Shown: positions 17,934 to 26,885, counted from the first letter of the stretch. The stretch: DNA of 64,000 nucleotides from Convivina praedatoris (GCF_933208505.1 NZ_CAKOEU010000001.1), one strand, 5' to 3'. Numbers and translations: made by a program. Notes: generated by a model from the letters alone, not told the origin.

Positions 17934-19361
17934 TTAATCACGTAGGTTACTCCGACGAGAACCATAAAGAGCATACACAACTAATCCTAGCAAGAACCAA
18001 CCACCAGCATAAATTTGAGCTTGAACATCCAATTGAGTGAAAATCCAAATTGATCCAGCTGCCCCAAGGGCTGGTAATACTGGATAAAGTGGCATACGGA
18101 AACCTGGCACTGGAATATCTTTTCCTTCACGAGGACGTAGCGCATACATACCAAGAGAAACCATAATGAAGGCGATCAAAGTCCCAGCGGAAATCAGAGC
18201 AGCTAATTCGTTAAAGCTAAAGACTGAACCAATCAAAACTGCAATAACGGTCAATACTAACAAGGCATTGTTAGGTAATCCCTTACCGTTAACATCACCC
18301 AAGAACTTTGGCAACAAACCATCACGACCAAAGGCGTATAGCAAACGGGAACCAGCCATCATCATTCCGATAATCGCCGTAAACATACCGGCCAAAGCCA
18401 CAACTGAAAGCAAGTTAGAAACATAAGGATGACCAGATTCCAACAAGGCCCAAGCAGCTGGAGCTGCATTATTAGCGTACTTAGTGTAGTGGAACATACC
18501 AACTAGGACCAAGGCCACGGTCACAAACAAACCAGTCGCAATCACCAAGGAACCAATGATTCCACGTGGCATGGTCTTTTGGGGATCCTTAGCTTCGGCT
18601 GAGTTAGCTGCAATTGAATCAAAACCAATATAGGCCAAGAAAATCTGAGCAGCACCAGCTGAAATACCTTGCCAACCACCAAAATCAGTTCCAGGCTTGT
18701 GGGTTGGAATGAAAGGTACATAGTTACTTGGATGGATGGCTGTTAAACCAACCGCAATAAAAATCAAGATAACTAACAACTTACCAACCACTAAGGTGTT
18801 TTCCACCGCAGCAGTGGTATGCGTACCCTTCCAAAGCAGAGCTGCCACAATCAAAACGGCCAGCAGTGAAAACAAATCAATCAACCCACCGTTACCAGCA
18901 GCAAAGGAACCATTCAAAACATTAGGCAGAGCCAAATGGAATGATGACAAGAAAAGCTTAAAATTAGCTGACCAGCCAGAGGCCACAAAGGCCACGGCGA
19001 TAAAATATTCAGCTAACAAGGCCCAACCAGCAATCCAGCCAAAGACTTCTCCAAAGACAACACTGGCCCATGAATAAACGGACCCAGCAAAAGGCAAAGC
19101 TGAAGCAAACTCAGCATAGGCAAAGGCCGTTAATCCAGAAACAATCGCTGCAACAACAAACGACAAGGCCACGGCTGGCCCAGCGTGGTTAGCCGCCACA
19201 ATTCCTGGCAAAGTAAAGATAGCGGTTGAAACAATGGTTCCCAAGCCCAAAGCCAACATTTCTTTAGTTCCCAAAGTTTTCTTCAAATGGGCATCGCTTT
19301 GCTCAAACTTAGATGGATCAGCACGGTGAAACCATCCACCGCCTGGACGCTTATCTGACAT
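17934..19361 (-). CDS. bcaP: APC family branched-chain amino acid permease, BcaP-like
   Basis: A membrane transporter of 475 residues with about 12 hydrophobic segments. Its overall pattern matches Lactococcus BcaP (CtrA), the main branched-chain amino acid uptake system, and related YfnA/CAT proteins. Telling segments are LGLGTIVSTAIFTLPG at about residues 37-52, GWIAGWALLAEYFIAVAFVASG, the IFLAYIGFDSIAANSAEA core and KTMPRGIIGSL. The neighbouring isoleucine 2-epimerase supports a branched-chain substrate. It has a near-consensus promoter. The close family also includes cationic amino acid carriers, so the substrate is inferred. Confidence 0.8.
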   Translation of the reverse strand: MSDKRPGGGWFHRADPSKFEQSDAHLKKTLGTKEMLALGLGTIVSTAIFTLPGIVAANHAGPAVALSFVVAAIVSGLTAFAYAEFASALPFAGSVYSWASVVFGEVFGWIAGWALLAEYFIAVAFVASGWSANFKLFLSSFHLALPNVLNGSFAAGNGGLIDLFSLLAVLIVAALLWKGTHTTAAVENTLVVGKLLVILIFIAVGLTAIHPSNYVPFIPTHKPGTDFGGWQGISAGAAQIFLAYIGFDSIAANSAEAKDPQKTMPRGIIGSLVIATGLFVTVALVLVGMFHYTKYANNAAPAAWALLESGHPYVSNLLSVVALAGMFTAIIGMMMAGSRLLYAFGRDGLLPKFLGDVNGKGLPNNALLVLTVIAVLIGSVFSFNELAALISAGTLIAFIMVSLGMYALRPREGKDIPVPGFRMPLYPVLPALGAAGSIWIFTQLDVQAQIYAGGWFLLGLVVYALYGSRRSNLRD

Positions 19362-19403
19362 ATTTTCCCCTCCAACAAATGCAATTAAATTTATGTTCCT
19401 TTT

Positions 19404-19432
19404 ATATTAACATTTTCTCATATTCCTGTCAA
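19404..19432 (-). promoter_or_regulatory. Strong promoter of the BcaP-like permease
   Basis: TTGACA (19427-19432), 17 bases, then TAATAT (19404-19409) on the minus strand. The -35 is perfect. Confidence 0.82.
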
Positions 19433-19445
19433 TTTCTTCATAAAA

Positions 19446-19489
19446 AAATAAAAAACCTACCCAGAACAATAATTTGAACTAGATAAGTT
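19446..19489 (-). terminator. Terminator after the second APC permease
   Basis: An 11-bp stem with three G-U pairs (arms at 19454-19464 and about 19479-19489) is followed by a T-rich run on the minus strand, right after the stop codon at 19496. Confidence 0.75.
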
Positions 19490-19495
19490 TTAATT

Positions 19496-21094
19496 TTAAT
19501 CTTCGTCAACTTTATCGTTGACCTTGCGAGCTTGCCGGAAGTATTTAGTTACTAGACGACTATCAGTTCCCCATCCATAAAAGCCAAGAGCTACGACAAT
19601 TACCATGATAAAGTCAAATGGATAGTGGATTAAACCAATCCCGTTAAACTCTTTACTACCGATGTAAGACATAATCGAAAGTACAACTAGATAAGATATC
19701 ATCCAAGAACTACCAGCCACTTGCTTACGTGAACGTTCACGATCCCATCCCTGACGCCATTCATAATAGAAATAGAATGGCAAACCAAGTGCAATAATCA
19801 AAATAACCTCAATCGTTGTCGGCCACATCGCCCAGTAAGTTGCCAGAGAAGCCAAAACGAAAGCCAATGGTGCCATAAATCGAAGATTTTTTGATTTAAC
19901 TGGCCGATTAAAATTAGGTGCCATCTTACGCAATGATACAACGGTCACTGGACCAGTTAAGTACGCAATCAGGGTTGAAGTCGAAATCACACTAGCAAGA
20001 GTACCCCATGAACGGAAAATAGATACCATTAACATACTTAAAATGGCATTGGTAATCATGGCTAAGCGAGGAATGCCATACTTTTTATTGATTTTACCCA
20101 CAAATTGTGGAATATGCTTATTAGAAGCCATTGCAGACAAGGCACGAGCTGTTGAAGCTGCAAAGGAAACTCCAGTTCCAAATGGTGAAACGAAGGCATC
20201 CATATAAAGTAATACAGCCAACCAATGAATACCAAGTAAAATAGCTAAATCAGCGAATGGCGATTGGAAGTCAAGTCCATGCCAACCATATTTGGCCAAC
20301 ATAGCTGGATCGATAGAAGTGATATACGTACTTTGAATCAAAATATACAAAACCGCACTGATTCCCAAAGATAAAGTAATTCCTAAGGAAATATCACGTT
20401 TAGGATTCTTAACTTCGCTTCCCATATTAATAATGGTCTGAAAGGCATTAAAAGAGAAGATAATTCCTGAAACAGTCGTCGCAGCAAATATAGGTGCGCT
20501 ACCGTAAGGCATAAATTCATGCAAAGAACTTCCATAGTTGCCTGGATGAAAACCAGACATTGTCAACATCACAATCGTTAGAAGGGGCACACCCAACTTA
20601 AAGAAAGAAATAAAACTGGTAAAGCGAGTCAGCAAGCTCACTGACCAAAAGTTCAAAAGTGTAAAAACAATGATGAAACCAAAAACTACCAGTAGTCCTG
20701 GGGTCGTAATTGACCCATTAACCACAAAGTGTTTCGTCCAATTTGCCCACGACCAAGGCCAAGTACTCATGTATTGCACAGCCGCCACGGCTTCAATCGG
20801 AATCAGAGTTACTAATGACACCCAATTAGCCCACGAGGCAATAAATCCTAGCAATGAACCATGTGTATACTGGGCAAACTTACTCATTCCACCTGATTCA
20901 GGGAACATTGTCCCCAATTCAATATAGTTATAAGCAATGACACTGATGACAACTGCCCCGATTACCCAAGAAATGATTGCAGCCGGTCCAGCGACCATAG
21001 TAGCTTCCCAAGATCCAAATAACCATCCGGATCCAATTAATGAGCCTAATCCCAACAAGACAAGTTGTAGAAGGCCGATTTTATTTTGCTTCAT
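19496..21094 (-). CDS. APC family amino acid permease, substrate unknown
   Basis: A 532-residue integral membrane protein of the amino acid-polyamine-organocation superfamily. The N-terminal LVLLGLGSLIGSGWLFGSW is the conserved first-helix region with the unwound Gly motif. About 12-14 hydrophobic segments follow, and the C-terminus is charged. It resembles the aspartate/glutamate-type branch more than the BcaP branch, but I cannot name the substrate. It is a single-gene unit with its own promoter, and an inverted repeat directly downstream of the promoter suggests regulated expression. A terminator follows the stop codon. Confidence 0.82.
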   Translation of the reverse strand: MKQNKIGLLQLVLLGLGSLIGSGWLFGSWEATMVAGPAAIISWVIGAVVISVIAYNYIELGTMFPESGGMSKFAQYTHGSLLGFIASWANWVSLVTLIPIEAVAAVQYMSTWPWSWANWTKHFVVNGSITTPGLLVVFGFIIVFTLLNFWSVSLLTRFTSFISFFKLGVPLLTIVMLTMSGFHPGNYGSSLHEFMPYGSAPIFAATTVSGIIFSFNAFQTIINMGSEVKNPKRDISLGITLSLGISAVLYILIQSTYITSIDPAMLAKYGWHGLDFQSPFADLAILLGIHWLAVLLYMDAFVSPFGTGVSFAASTARALSAMASNKHIPQFVGKINKKYGIPRLAMITNAILSMLMVSIFRSWGTLASVISTSTLIAYLTGPVTVVSLRKMAPNFNRPVKSKNLRFMAPLAFVLASLATYWAMWPTTIEVILIIALGLPFYFYYEWRQGWDRERSRKQVAGSSWMISYLVVLSIMSYIGSKEFNGIGLIHYPFDFIMVIVVALGFYGWGTDSRLVTKYFRQARKVNDKVDED

Positions 21095-21127
21095 GTGTTC
21101 CCTTCCAAATTATTATTCAAGCCACAA

Positions 21128-21161
21128 AGTGACCACTTTTTTTTATTAAGCGATGGTCACT
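21128..21161 (-). promoter_or_regulatory. Inverted repeat AGTGACCA/TGGTCACT in the permease leader
   Basis: Perfect 8-base inverted arms at 21128-21135 and 21154-21161 are separated by 18 bases. The outer arm touches the -10 of the permease promoter. This could be an operator for an unknown regulator or an mRNA hairpin. Confidence 0.45.
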
Positions 21162-21190
21162 ATTTTACAGGTTCACTTTTTAAATTGCAA
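21162..21190 (-). promoter_or_regulatory. Promoter of the second APC permease
   Basis: TTGCAA (21185-21190), 17 bases, TAAAAT (21162-21167) on the minus strand. Confidence 0.65.
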
Positions 21191-21202
21191 ATATAATCAA
21201 AA

Positions 21203-21223
21203 AGCCATCCAAATTGGATGGCT
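21203..21223 (-). terminator. Terminator of the gluconate operon
   Basis: AGCCATCC/GGATGGCT stem with a 5-base loop, followed by TTTTT on the minus strand, located 12 bases after the gntP stop codon. Confidence 0.85.
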
Positions 21224-21234
21224 AATCAATGAAT

Positions 21235-22617
21235 TTAGGCAAAGATAGCAGTTAAAATCAAAATAACGATTAAACCAGTAACCGAAATAATAGTTTCCAA
21301 AACTGTCCAAATTTGGAAAGTTTGCTTAACACTTAGGTCAAAGAATTCTTTGAAAATCCAGAAACCAGCATCGTTTACGTGAGAAGCAATCAAAGAACCA
21401 GCTCCAATGGCCAAAGCAACAAATACTAATAGCATGCTGTTAGTGGCATTGGAAGCCAAGATACCGTTGACGACCCCAACAGCCGTAATACCAGCCACAG
21501 TGGCTGAACCAACGGCAATTCGTAGCAAAGAAGCCACTGCCCAAGCAAAGAACACAATCGCTAGCGGACTCATAGCACCATTGGATTGGAACAACTGGGC
21601 GACTTGGTTTGACAAACCAGAAGTAACCAAGACCCCACGTAGAGCTCCACCACCACCAACGATTAGCAAGATACCAGAAACGGCAGCCATTCCTTCGTTT
21701 AGAGAAGCGCCAATCACCTTCATATCCTTGCCCTGCAAAATACCCATAGTATAAATAGCAAAAATTAAAGAGATTGTCATCGCTACAGCAGGATTGGCAA
21801 GGAAATCAATAATTTGATAAACCATGCTTGGATGGAGTGGTGTCTTTCCACCCGTCACAACCAACTTATATACCGTGGCAATAATCATAAAGATCAGTGG
21901 AAAGACTGAAGTCAATACTGACAAAGCAAAACCAGGGGTTTCCTTTAGGTCATATTCTTTCATTTCACCGACCGCTTCAATGTGGTCCGTAAATTTAAAA
22001 GCATCCGGTGCATAACGCTTAGCTAATGTAGTAAACATTGGTCCGGCAACAACGGCAGTAATAACAGCCACTAACAAACCAAAAATCAACATCAAACCAA
22101 CATTTGCATGCAATTGTGAAGCCACCGCAGTTGGTGCTGGTTGAGGAGGTAAGAAGCCTTGGGCTGAACTCAAGGCCGCCGTCATAGAAATACCTAAGTA
22201 CAACAAAGGTACGCCGGCTTCAATCGCTACGGCAAAGACAATTGGAATTAGCAAAACCATTCCAACCCCAAAAATCATCGAAATACCGATAATAAATGAA
22301 GCTAATAGGACGGCCCACTGCAAGCGCTTAAGACCAAACCAATCAATCAAAGTCTTGGCGATTCGGTAAGAACCACCTGCATCAGCAACTAAACGACCAA
22401 TCATACCACCAAAAATGAAGATGACGGCGTTTGATCCTAGAATATTGCCCATTCCTTCCGATCCAAGGACCGCATTAGGAATTTTCATTGGGGGCATACC
22501 CAGTAACAAGGCCAGGATAAAGGCCGTAATTACTAGAGATACGAAGGTATTCAATTTTAATTTTGTAATCAATAAGAGCAAAATCAAAATTGAAATGAAT
22601 AACATTACAAAAGCCAT
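21235..22617 (-). CDS. gntP: Gluconate:H+ symporter GntP family
   Basis: A 460-residue membrane protein of the GntP family, with about 12 hydrophobic segments, that imports gluconate or a related sugar acid. Characteristic segments are FIFGGMIGRLVADAGGSYRIAKTL, GVGMVLLIPIVFAVAIEAGVPLLYLGI and QGFLPPQPAPTAVA. It is the last gene of gnd-gntK-gntP and is followed by a strong terminator. Presence of gluconokinase and 6-phosphogluconate dehydrogenase in the same operon supports gluconate as substrate. Confidence 0.9.
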   Translation of the reverse strand: MAFVMLFISILILLLLITKLKLNTFVSLVITAFILALLLGMPPMKIPNAVLGSEGMGNILGSNAVIFIFGGMIGRLVADAGGSYRIAKTLIDWFGLKRLQWAVLLASFIIGISMIFGVGMVLLIPIVFAVAIEAGVPLLYLGISMTAALSSAQGFLPPQPAPTAVASQLHANVGLMLIFGLLVAVITAVVAGPMFTTLAKRYAPDAFKFTDHIEAVGEMKEYDLKETPGFALSVLTSVFPLIFMIIATVYKLVVTGGKTPLHPSMVYQIIDFLANPAVAMTISLIFAIYTMGILQGKDMKVIGASLNEGMAAVSGILLIVGGGGALRGVLVTSGLSNQVAQLFQSNGAMSPLAIVFFAWAVASLLRIAVGSATVAGITAVGVVNGILASNATNSMLLVFVALAIGAGSLIASHVNDAGFWIFKEFFDLSVKQTFQIWTVLETIISVTGLIVILILTAIFA

Positions 22618-22671
22618 AGTATGTGTTTGAAGTACAAGACTTCATCTCCTATTTATAAATAAAAATAACAA

Positions 22672-24213
22672 TTACTTAACATTGTGCTTACGTTGGTAGT
22701 TAGCAATATTGTCGTATTCAGTTTGCAATTGACGGGACAAACGAATGAAAATTGGCGCTAATTCACGGTATGCTTCATAATTTTCAGGGTTCGGTTGATA
22801 AGTAGCCGACTTCCCAACGTATTTAGAGATCTCGTACAAATCGTCAATCTCCCCCAAAGCTTTTTGAGCCACAATCACGGCTGCCAAGGCACCAGATTCG
22901 ATTGATTCTGGCACAGTGACTGGTTGCTCAAAGATATCAGCAAACATTTGGCGCCACAATGGTGAATGAGCAAAACCACCGGTGGCCTGAATAGACTTGA
23001 GACTACCCACAACTTCTTCAAGGGCCAAACTAACCATGTAAATATTAAAGGTAATACCTTCCAAGACTGCTCGTAGCATGTTGGCACGGGTATGACTATG
23101 GTTCAAACCAAAGAAAGAACCACGAGCATTAGCATCCCAAATTGGTGCTCGCTCACCACCCAAATACGGATGGAACAGCAGGCCATTTGAACCAGCTGGA
23201 ATCCGAGAAGCAATATCTGTCATCAAATCATAGGCGTCACGACCTAACAAAGCTGCCGTTGACTTCTCGGCATCAAACAAGTTATCACGAGCCCAGCGGA
23301 AGACATCTCCACCATTGTTGACGGGCCCACCAACCACCCAGTGATCCTTATCCAAAGCATAAGTAAAGGTCCGACCCTTTGGATCAATCACAGGTTTATC
23401 AGAAACAACTCGAATGGCACCAGAAGTCCCAACAGTAATAGCAGCCACACCAGGTTTAACGGCATCAACCCCGAGGTTAGACAAAGGACCATCGCCGGCA
23501 CCGTAAACAAAGGGTGTGTCAGCTGGCATACCCAAAACAGCAGCATATTCAGCAACCATCTTGGTTTCATACTCATAAGGTGAAACTGGCTTAGGCAACT
23601 GTTCAGGCTTTAGGCCAGTCAATTCTAAGGCCTGAGCATCCCACTCCTGATTGAAGATATTAAATAGTCCCGTTCCAGAAGCGATGGAAATATCCATCTT
23701 ATTGGTCCCAAACAAACGGTGGAACAAATATTCCTTAATACCCAAATAGTGGGCCGCCTTTTGGAAGATATCTGGATGAGCATTTTTCAGCCACAAGAGC
23801 TTTGACAAAGGTGCCATGGGATGAATAGGCGTACCAGTTTTACTGTAAATTTCTTGTCCAAGGCCACTTTTCTTTAAATCATCAGCAAATTCGACAGCGC
23901 GCGTATCAGCCCAAGTAATTACCCGAGTTAATGGTTTCCAATCTTTGTCAAAGGCAATCAACGAGTGCATTGCTGACGAGAATGAAACGGCTGTGATTTT
24001 GTTTCCCTCGGCTAAATTAGCCTGACGAATCACTGAACCTAAGGCGTTAGAAAAGGCTACAAAAATTTCATCCAAATCTTCTTCGGCCATGTCTGGTTCG
24101 TCACGATAAAGGGGATAACCATAGTTAGCCTGTGCAACCACTTGATTTTGATCATCAAAGAGCACGGCCTTGGTTGAAGTTGTGCCTAAATCGACACCAA
24201 TCATGTATTCCAT
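22672..24213 (-). CDS. gntK: Gluconokinase, FGGY family
   Basis: It phosphorylates gluconate to 6-phosphogluconate with ATP. The protein has about 513 residues and the FGGY-kinase two-domain ribonuclease-H-like fold. The phosphate-1 motif MIGVDLGTTSTKAVLFD is at the N-terminus, AITVGTSGAIR lies in the middle and QATGGFAHSPLWRQM near the C-terminus. Several ATGs occur at the start. The one at 24213 has GGAG six bases upstream. A xylulokinase reading is possible from the fold, but the gnd and gntP neighbours make gluconokinase the better call. Confidence 0.88.
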   Translation of the reverse strand: MEYMIGVDLGTTSTKAVLFDDQNQVVAQANYGYPLYRDEPDMAEEDLDEIFVAFSNALGSVIRQANLAEGNKITAVSFSSAMHSLIAFDKDWKPLTRVITWADTRAVEFADDLKKSGLGQEIYSKTGTPIHPMAPLSKLLWLKNAHPDIFQKAAHYLGIKEYLFHRLFGTNKMDISIASGTGLFNIFNQEWDAQALELTGLKPEQLPKPVSPYEYETKMVAEYAAVLGMPADTPFVYGAGDGPLSNLGVDAVKPGVAAITVGTSGAIRVVSDKPVIDPKGRTFTYALDKDHWVVGGPVNNGGDVFRWARDNLFDAEKSTAALLGRDAYDLMTDIASRIPAGSNGLLFHPYLGGERAPIWDANARGSFFGLNHSHTRANMLRAVLEGITFNIYMVSLALEEVVGSLKSIQATGGFAHSPLWRQMFADIFEQPVTVPESIESGALAAVIVAQKALGEIDDLYEISKYVGKSATYQPNPENYEAYRELAPIFIRLSRQLQTEYDNIANYQRKHNVK

Positions 24214-24286
24214 CATATACTCCATTATCTAGTTACCCATTTAGTCCTTGTAAATGACCCGTGGTAACGTTCAATAAGTTTTAGAA

Positions 24287-24310
24287 TAAAAAAGCCCCCA
24301 CTGGGAGCTT
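24287..24310 (-). terminator. Hairpin with T-run between gnd and gntK
   Basis: Stem AAGCTCCCA-type against GGGGGCTT (24292-24310) with TTTTTT on the minus strand. It probably makes gnd more abundant than gntK and gntP. Confidence 0.75.
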
Positions 24311-24326
24311 TTTCGAAGAACCTAAA

Positions 24327-25238
24327 TTATTTCTTAGCAGCATCCATGGCGTGTCCGCCAAAACCATTCCGCAAAGCTGAAACAACTTTTCCAGTGAAGG
24401 TATCTTCTTGCAATGAACGATAGCGCATTGCCAATGAAAGATAAATAACTGGGGCAGGTACTTCCAAATCAAGAGATTCTTCAACTGTCCACTTACCTTC
24501 ACCAGATGAGTGCATACGTCCTGAAATAGCAGAAAGCTTTGGATCCTTAGCAAACTGCTCTTCAGCTAATTCCATCAACCATGAACGAATAACCGAACCA
24601 TGGTTCCACAACTTAGCAACAGCTTCATAGTCATAATCGAATTGTGAAGCTTCAAGAACTTCAAATCCTTCAGCAATGGCCTGCATCATACCGTATTCGA
24701 TACCATTGTGGACCATCTTCAAATAGTGACCAGAACCAAGACGACCAGTATACAAGTAACCATCAGGTTCAGCGATTGACTTAAACAATGGTTCGATAAC
24801 CGTCCATGCTTGGGCGTCATCGCCACCAATCATGAAGTTTCCACCATTACGAGCACCGTTCATACCACCAGATGTTCCGGCATCAAAGAACTTGATACCA
24901 GCGGCAGTAGTCCGCTTGTTTTGCTCTAAGTTATCCTTATAGTTAGAGTTACCACCATCAATGATGATGTCTCCAGCTTCCATCTTATCAATTAAAGTAT
25001 CGATGGTTGAGTTAGTTGGTACACCGGCTGGAACCATTACCCAAGCAACCTTAGGTGATGGCAACTTTGCCAACATATCATCGATGCTGCTTGCAGCTTC
25101 AATCTTGTCAGAATAATCAGCAGCTTCCTTGACGAATTCAGGATTCAAATCAAAGGCAACTACCTCATGACCGTTATCAACGGCGTTTTTAACTAGGTTA
25201 AGACCCATCTTACCCAGGCCAATCATCGCAAACTTCAT
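24327..25238 (-). CDS. gnd: 6-phosphogluconate dehydrogenase (decarboxylating), short form
   Basis: It oxidises and decarboxylates 6-phosphogluconate to ribulose 5-phosphate, feeding the phosphoketolase pathway of heterofermentative metabolism. At 303 residues it is the short Gnd/GntZ type rather than the 470-residue form. The Rossmann motif MIGLGKMGLN is at the N-terminus, DGGNSNYKDN and FDAGTSGG form the substrate region, and GHYLKMVHNGIEYG carries the catalytic Lys. It is first in the gluconate operon, divergent from an RpiR-type regulator, and its promoter carries operator-like palindromes and a cre. Confidence 0.92.
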   Translation of the reverse strand: MKFAMIGLGKMGLNLVKNAVDNGHEVVAFDLNPEFVKEAADYSDKIEAASSIDDMLAKLPSPKVAWVMVPAGVPTNSTIDTLIDKMEAGDIIIDGGNSNYKDNLEQNKRTTAAGIKFFDAGTSGGMNGARNGGNFMIGGDDAQAWTVIEPLFKSIAEPDGYLYTGRLGSGHYLKMVHNGIEYGMMQAIAEGFEVLEASQFDYDYEAVAKLWNHGSVIRSWLMELAEEQFAKDPKLSAISGRMHSSGEGKWTVEESLDLEVPAPVIYLSLAMRYRSLQEDTFTGKVVSALRNGFGGHAMDAAKK

Positions 25239-25283
25239 GTTTACTACCCCTTTTTTATTTTTCTATAACTAAACTACTCACTC

Positions 25284-25312
25284 ATTATATGAAAATAATT
25301 TACACAATGCAA
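25284..25312 (-). promoter_or_regulatory. gnd operon promoter
   Basis: On the minus strand TTGCAT (25307-25312) and TATAAT (25284-25289) are separated by 17 bases. The spacer contains operator copy 1, and the -35 overlaps the cre site. Confidence 0.78.
25291..25303. promoter_or_regulatory. Candidate RpiR operator, copy 1
   Basis: GAAAATAATTTAC, a one-base variant of the perfect palindrome at 25324-25336. It lies in the spacer of the gnd promoter, where a bound repressor would block RNA polymerase. Confidence 0.6.
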
Positions 25313-25321
25313 GCGCTTTTA
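25308..25321. promoter_or_regulatory. cre site (CcpA) over the gnd -35
   Basis: TGCAAGCGCTTTTA matches the Bacillus cre consensus TGNAANCGNTTNCA at all fixed positions but one, with the CG centre intact. It overlaps the -35 of gnd, so catabolite repression of gluconate use is expected. Confidence 0.7.
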
Positions 25322-25350
25322 TTGAAAATAATTTTCTAATTCGGTATAGT
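25322..25350 (+). promoter_or_regulatory. Promoter of the RpiR-type regulator
   Basis: TTGAAA (25322-25327), 17 bases, TATAGT (25345-25350) on the plus strand. Operator copy 2 covers the -35 and start of the spacer, suggesting autoregulation. Confidence 0.6.
25324..25336. promoter_or_regulatory. Candidate RpiR operator, copy 2
   Basis: GAAAATAATTTTC is a perfect palindrome. Its centre is 33 bases from copy 1, about three helical turns, so both sites face the same side of the DNA. Confidence 0.62.
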
Positions 25351-25383
25351 TAGGGCTACCGATGTTTTCAAGGGAGAATATTT

Positions 25384-26235
25384 ATGGTTAATCAAGTTCT
25401 GGCCCAGCTCAGCGCCCAAAATCATCACTATAACCAAACTGAAAAAAAGCTCATTAATTTTATTACCCAACAACCCCACTTAGCTGGTGAATTAACGATT
25501 CGCAGTATGGCTGATCAAACTGGGGTATCCACAGCGACAATTTCACGGTTTGTAAAAAAAATTGGTTTTGCTTCCTATCGTGATTTTTCTTTGGCCCTAG
25601 CCAGTCGAACGACACCCAATCCACCCGTAGATTTATTCGGTGAAATTGCTGACGATGACAATACCCAAGCAATTGCTAATAAAGTTTTTTCAGGAGCTAA
25701 AAACGCTCTAGATACAACCTTAGACCAGTTAACCGCCAGTAAGTTAGATCAAGCAGCGCAAATCCTCTTACAGGCCCAACACGTTGGTTTCTTTGGCATT
25801 GGTGGCTCTTCAATCGTCGCCTTTAACGCCTACCATAAATTCCTCCGAACTCCTTTAAATGTTGTCTCCCATCCAGATTACGATATTCAATTAATGCAGG
25901 CCGTTAAACTTACCAACCAAGATGCGGCCATCGTGATTTCCCATTCAGGGCGCAATGAAGATACCCTCCTAATTGCTCAAATGCTTAAAGAGCATGGTGT
26001 CCCGACGATTGCCATTACTTCTTTTTTTGACTCACCCCTCACCCATTTAGCTGATTTAGTACTTTTGTCACTGGCTGAAGAAGTTAATTTTCGTAGTGAA
26101 TCAATGAGTTCATTAATTGCCCAGTTAACCATTATTGATACCCTCTTTACGTTGGTGGGATCCCAATTGCCGCAAGAAACTCAAATTGTCGTCGATAATT
26201 TACGCCAAGTGATTGAAGAAACTCGGCAAAAATAA
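25384..26235 (+). CDS. RpiR/MurR family transcriptional regulator of gluconate genes
   Basis: A 283-residue regulator with an N-terminal HTH_6 domain (about residues 1-77, recognition region IRSMADQTGVSTATISRFVKKIGF) and a C-terminal SIS sugar-phosphate isomerase-type domain (about 105-240, HVGFFGIGGSS and VISHSGRNEDT). SIS domains of this family bind phosphosugars. 6-phosphogluconate is a natural guess here. It is one of only two plus-strand genes in the window, divergent from gnd, with shared operators between. It has its own ribosome binding site AGGGAG and ends at a bidirectional terminator. Confidence 0.88.
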   Translation: MVNQVLAQLSAQNHHYNQTEKKLINFITQQPHLAGELTIRSMADQTGVSTATISRFVKKIGFASYRDFSLALASRTTPNPPVDLFGEIADDDNTQAIANKVFSGAKNALDTTLDQLTASKLDQAAQILLQAQHVGFFGIGGSSIVAFNAYHKFLRTPLNVVSHPDYDIQLMQAVKLTNQDAAIVISHSGRNEDTLLIAQMLKEHGVPTIAITSFFDSPLTHLADLVLLSLAEEVNFRSESMSSLIAQLTIIDTLFTLVGSQLPQETQIVVDNLRQVIEETRQK

Positions 26236-26255
26236 AAAGCCCTTCCGGGCTTTTT
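26234..26255. terminator. Bidirectional terminator between the regulator and udk
   Basis: AAAAAGCCC/GGGCTTTTT stem with a TTCC loop. It lies between convergent genes and has T-runs on both strands. Confidence 0.9.
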
Positions 26256-26885
26256 TTACTGATTACTATTAACAATTGCCAAGGCTTGGTTGACCAGCAT
26301 ATCAATGGCAATGAAGTTCTGACCACCTTCGGGCACGATGATGTCAGCATAGCGCTTAGTTGGCTCAACAAATTGATTATGCATGGGCTTCACCGTGGCT
26401 AAATATTGTTCAATCACGCCTTCAACCGTTCGACCGCGTTCATGGGTATCCCGTTGTAAACGGCGAATAAAACGAATATCATCATCGGTATCAACATAAA
26501 CCTTTAAATCTAATAGATTACGAATATTGACATCGTTAAATAACAAAACACCATCCACAATGATTACGCCAGTTGGCTGAACATGCACAGTCTGATTTGA
26601 ACGGGTATGCTGCTCATAATCATAAACTGGCACATCAATAGCTTGATTGCGCAGCAAGCGTTCCAAATCGGCAACAAAGAGATCATTTTCCAATGAATCT
26701 GGATGATCATAGTTCGTCTTAATTCTCTCGGCCATAGGTTTGTCCGATTGATCGCGGTAGTAAGAATCTTGCTGCAATAAAACAGGATGATGAGTCGCTA
26801 AACGGGTCAAAAGGGCCCGACTAACCGTTGTCTTTCCGGAACCAGATCCCCCGGTAATACCAATTATTAATGGCTTATTTGTCAC
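26256..26885 (-). CDS. udk: Uridine kinase
   Basis: It phosphorylates uridine and cytidine to UMP and CMP in pyrimidine salvage. The 209 residues start with a P-loop GGSGSGKTT at about positions 12-20, followed by the QQDSYYRDQSD and NYDHPDSLE substrate segments, both typical. The start codon is GTG, placed five bases after GAGGAGG. It is a single gene converging on the gluconate regulator. Confidence 0.95.
   Translation of the reverse strand: MTNKPLIIGITGGSGSGKTTVSRALLTRLATHHPVLLQQDSYYRDQSDKPMAERIKTNYDHPDSLENDLFVADLERLLRNQAIDVPVYDYEQHTRSNQTVHVQPTGVIIVDGVLLFNDVNIRNLLDLKVYVDTDDDIRFIRRLQRDTHERGRTVEGVIEQYLATVKPMHNQFVEPTKRYADIIVPEGGQNFIAIDMLVNQALAIVNSNQ

Noticed and set aside
24226..24290. Separate promoter for gntK in the gap after the gnd hairpin
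   Set aside because: No -35/-10 pair with good spacing was found. Readthrough from gnd is the simpler explanation.
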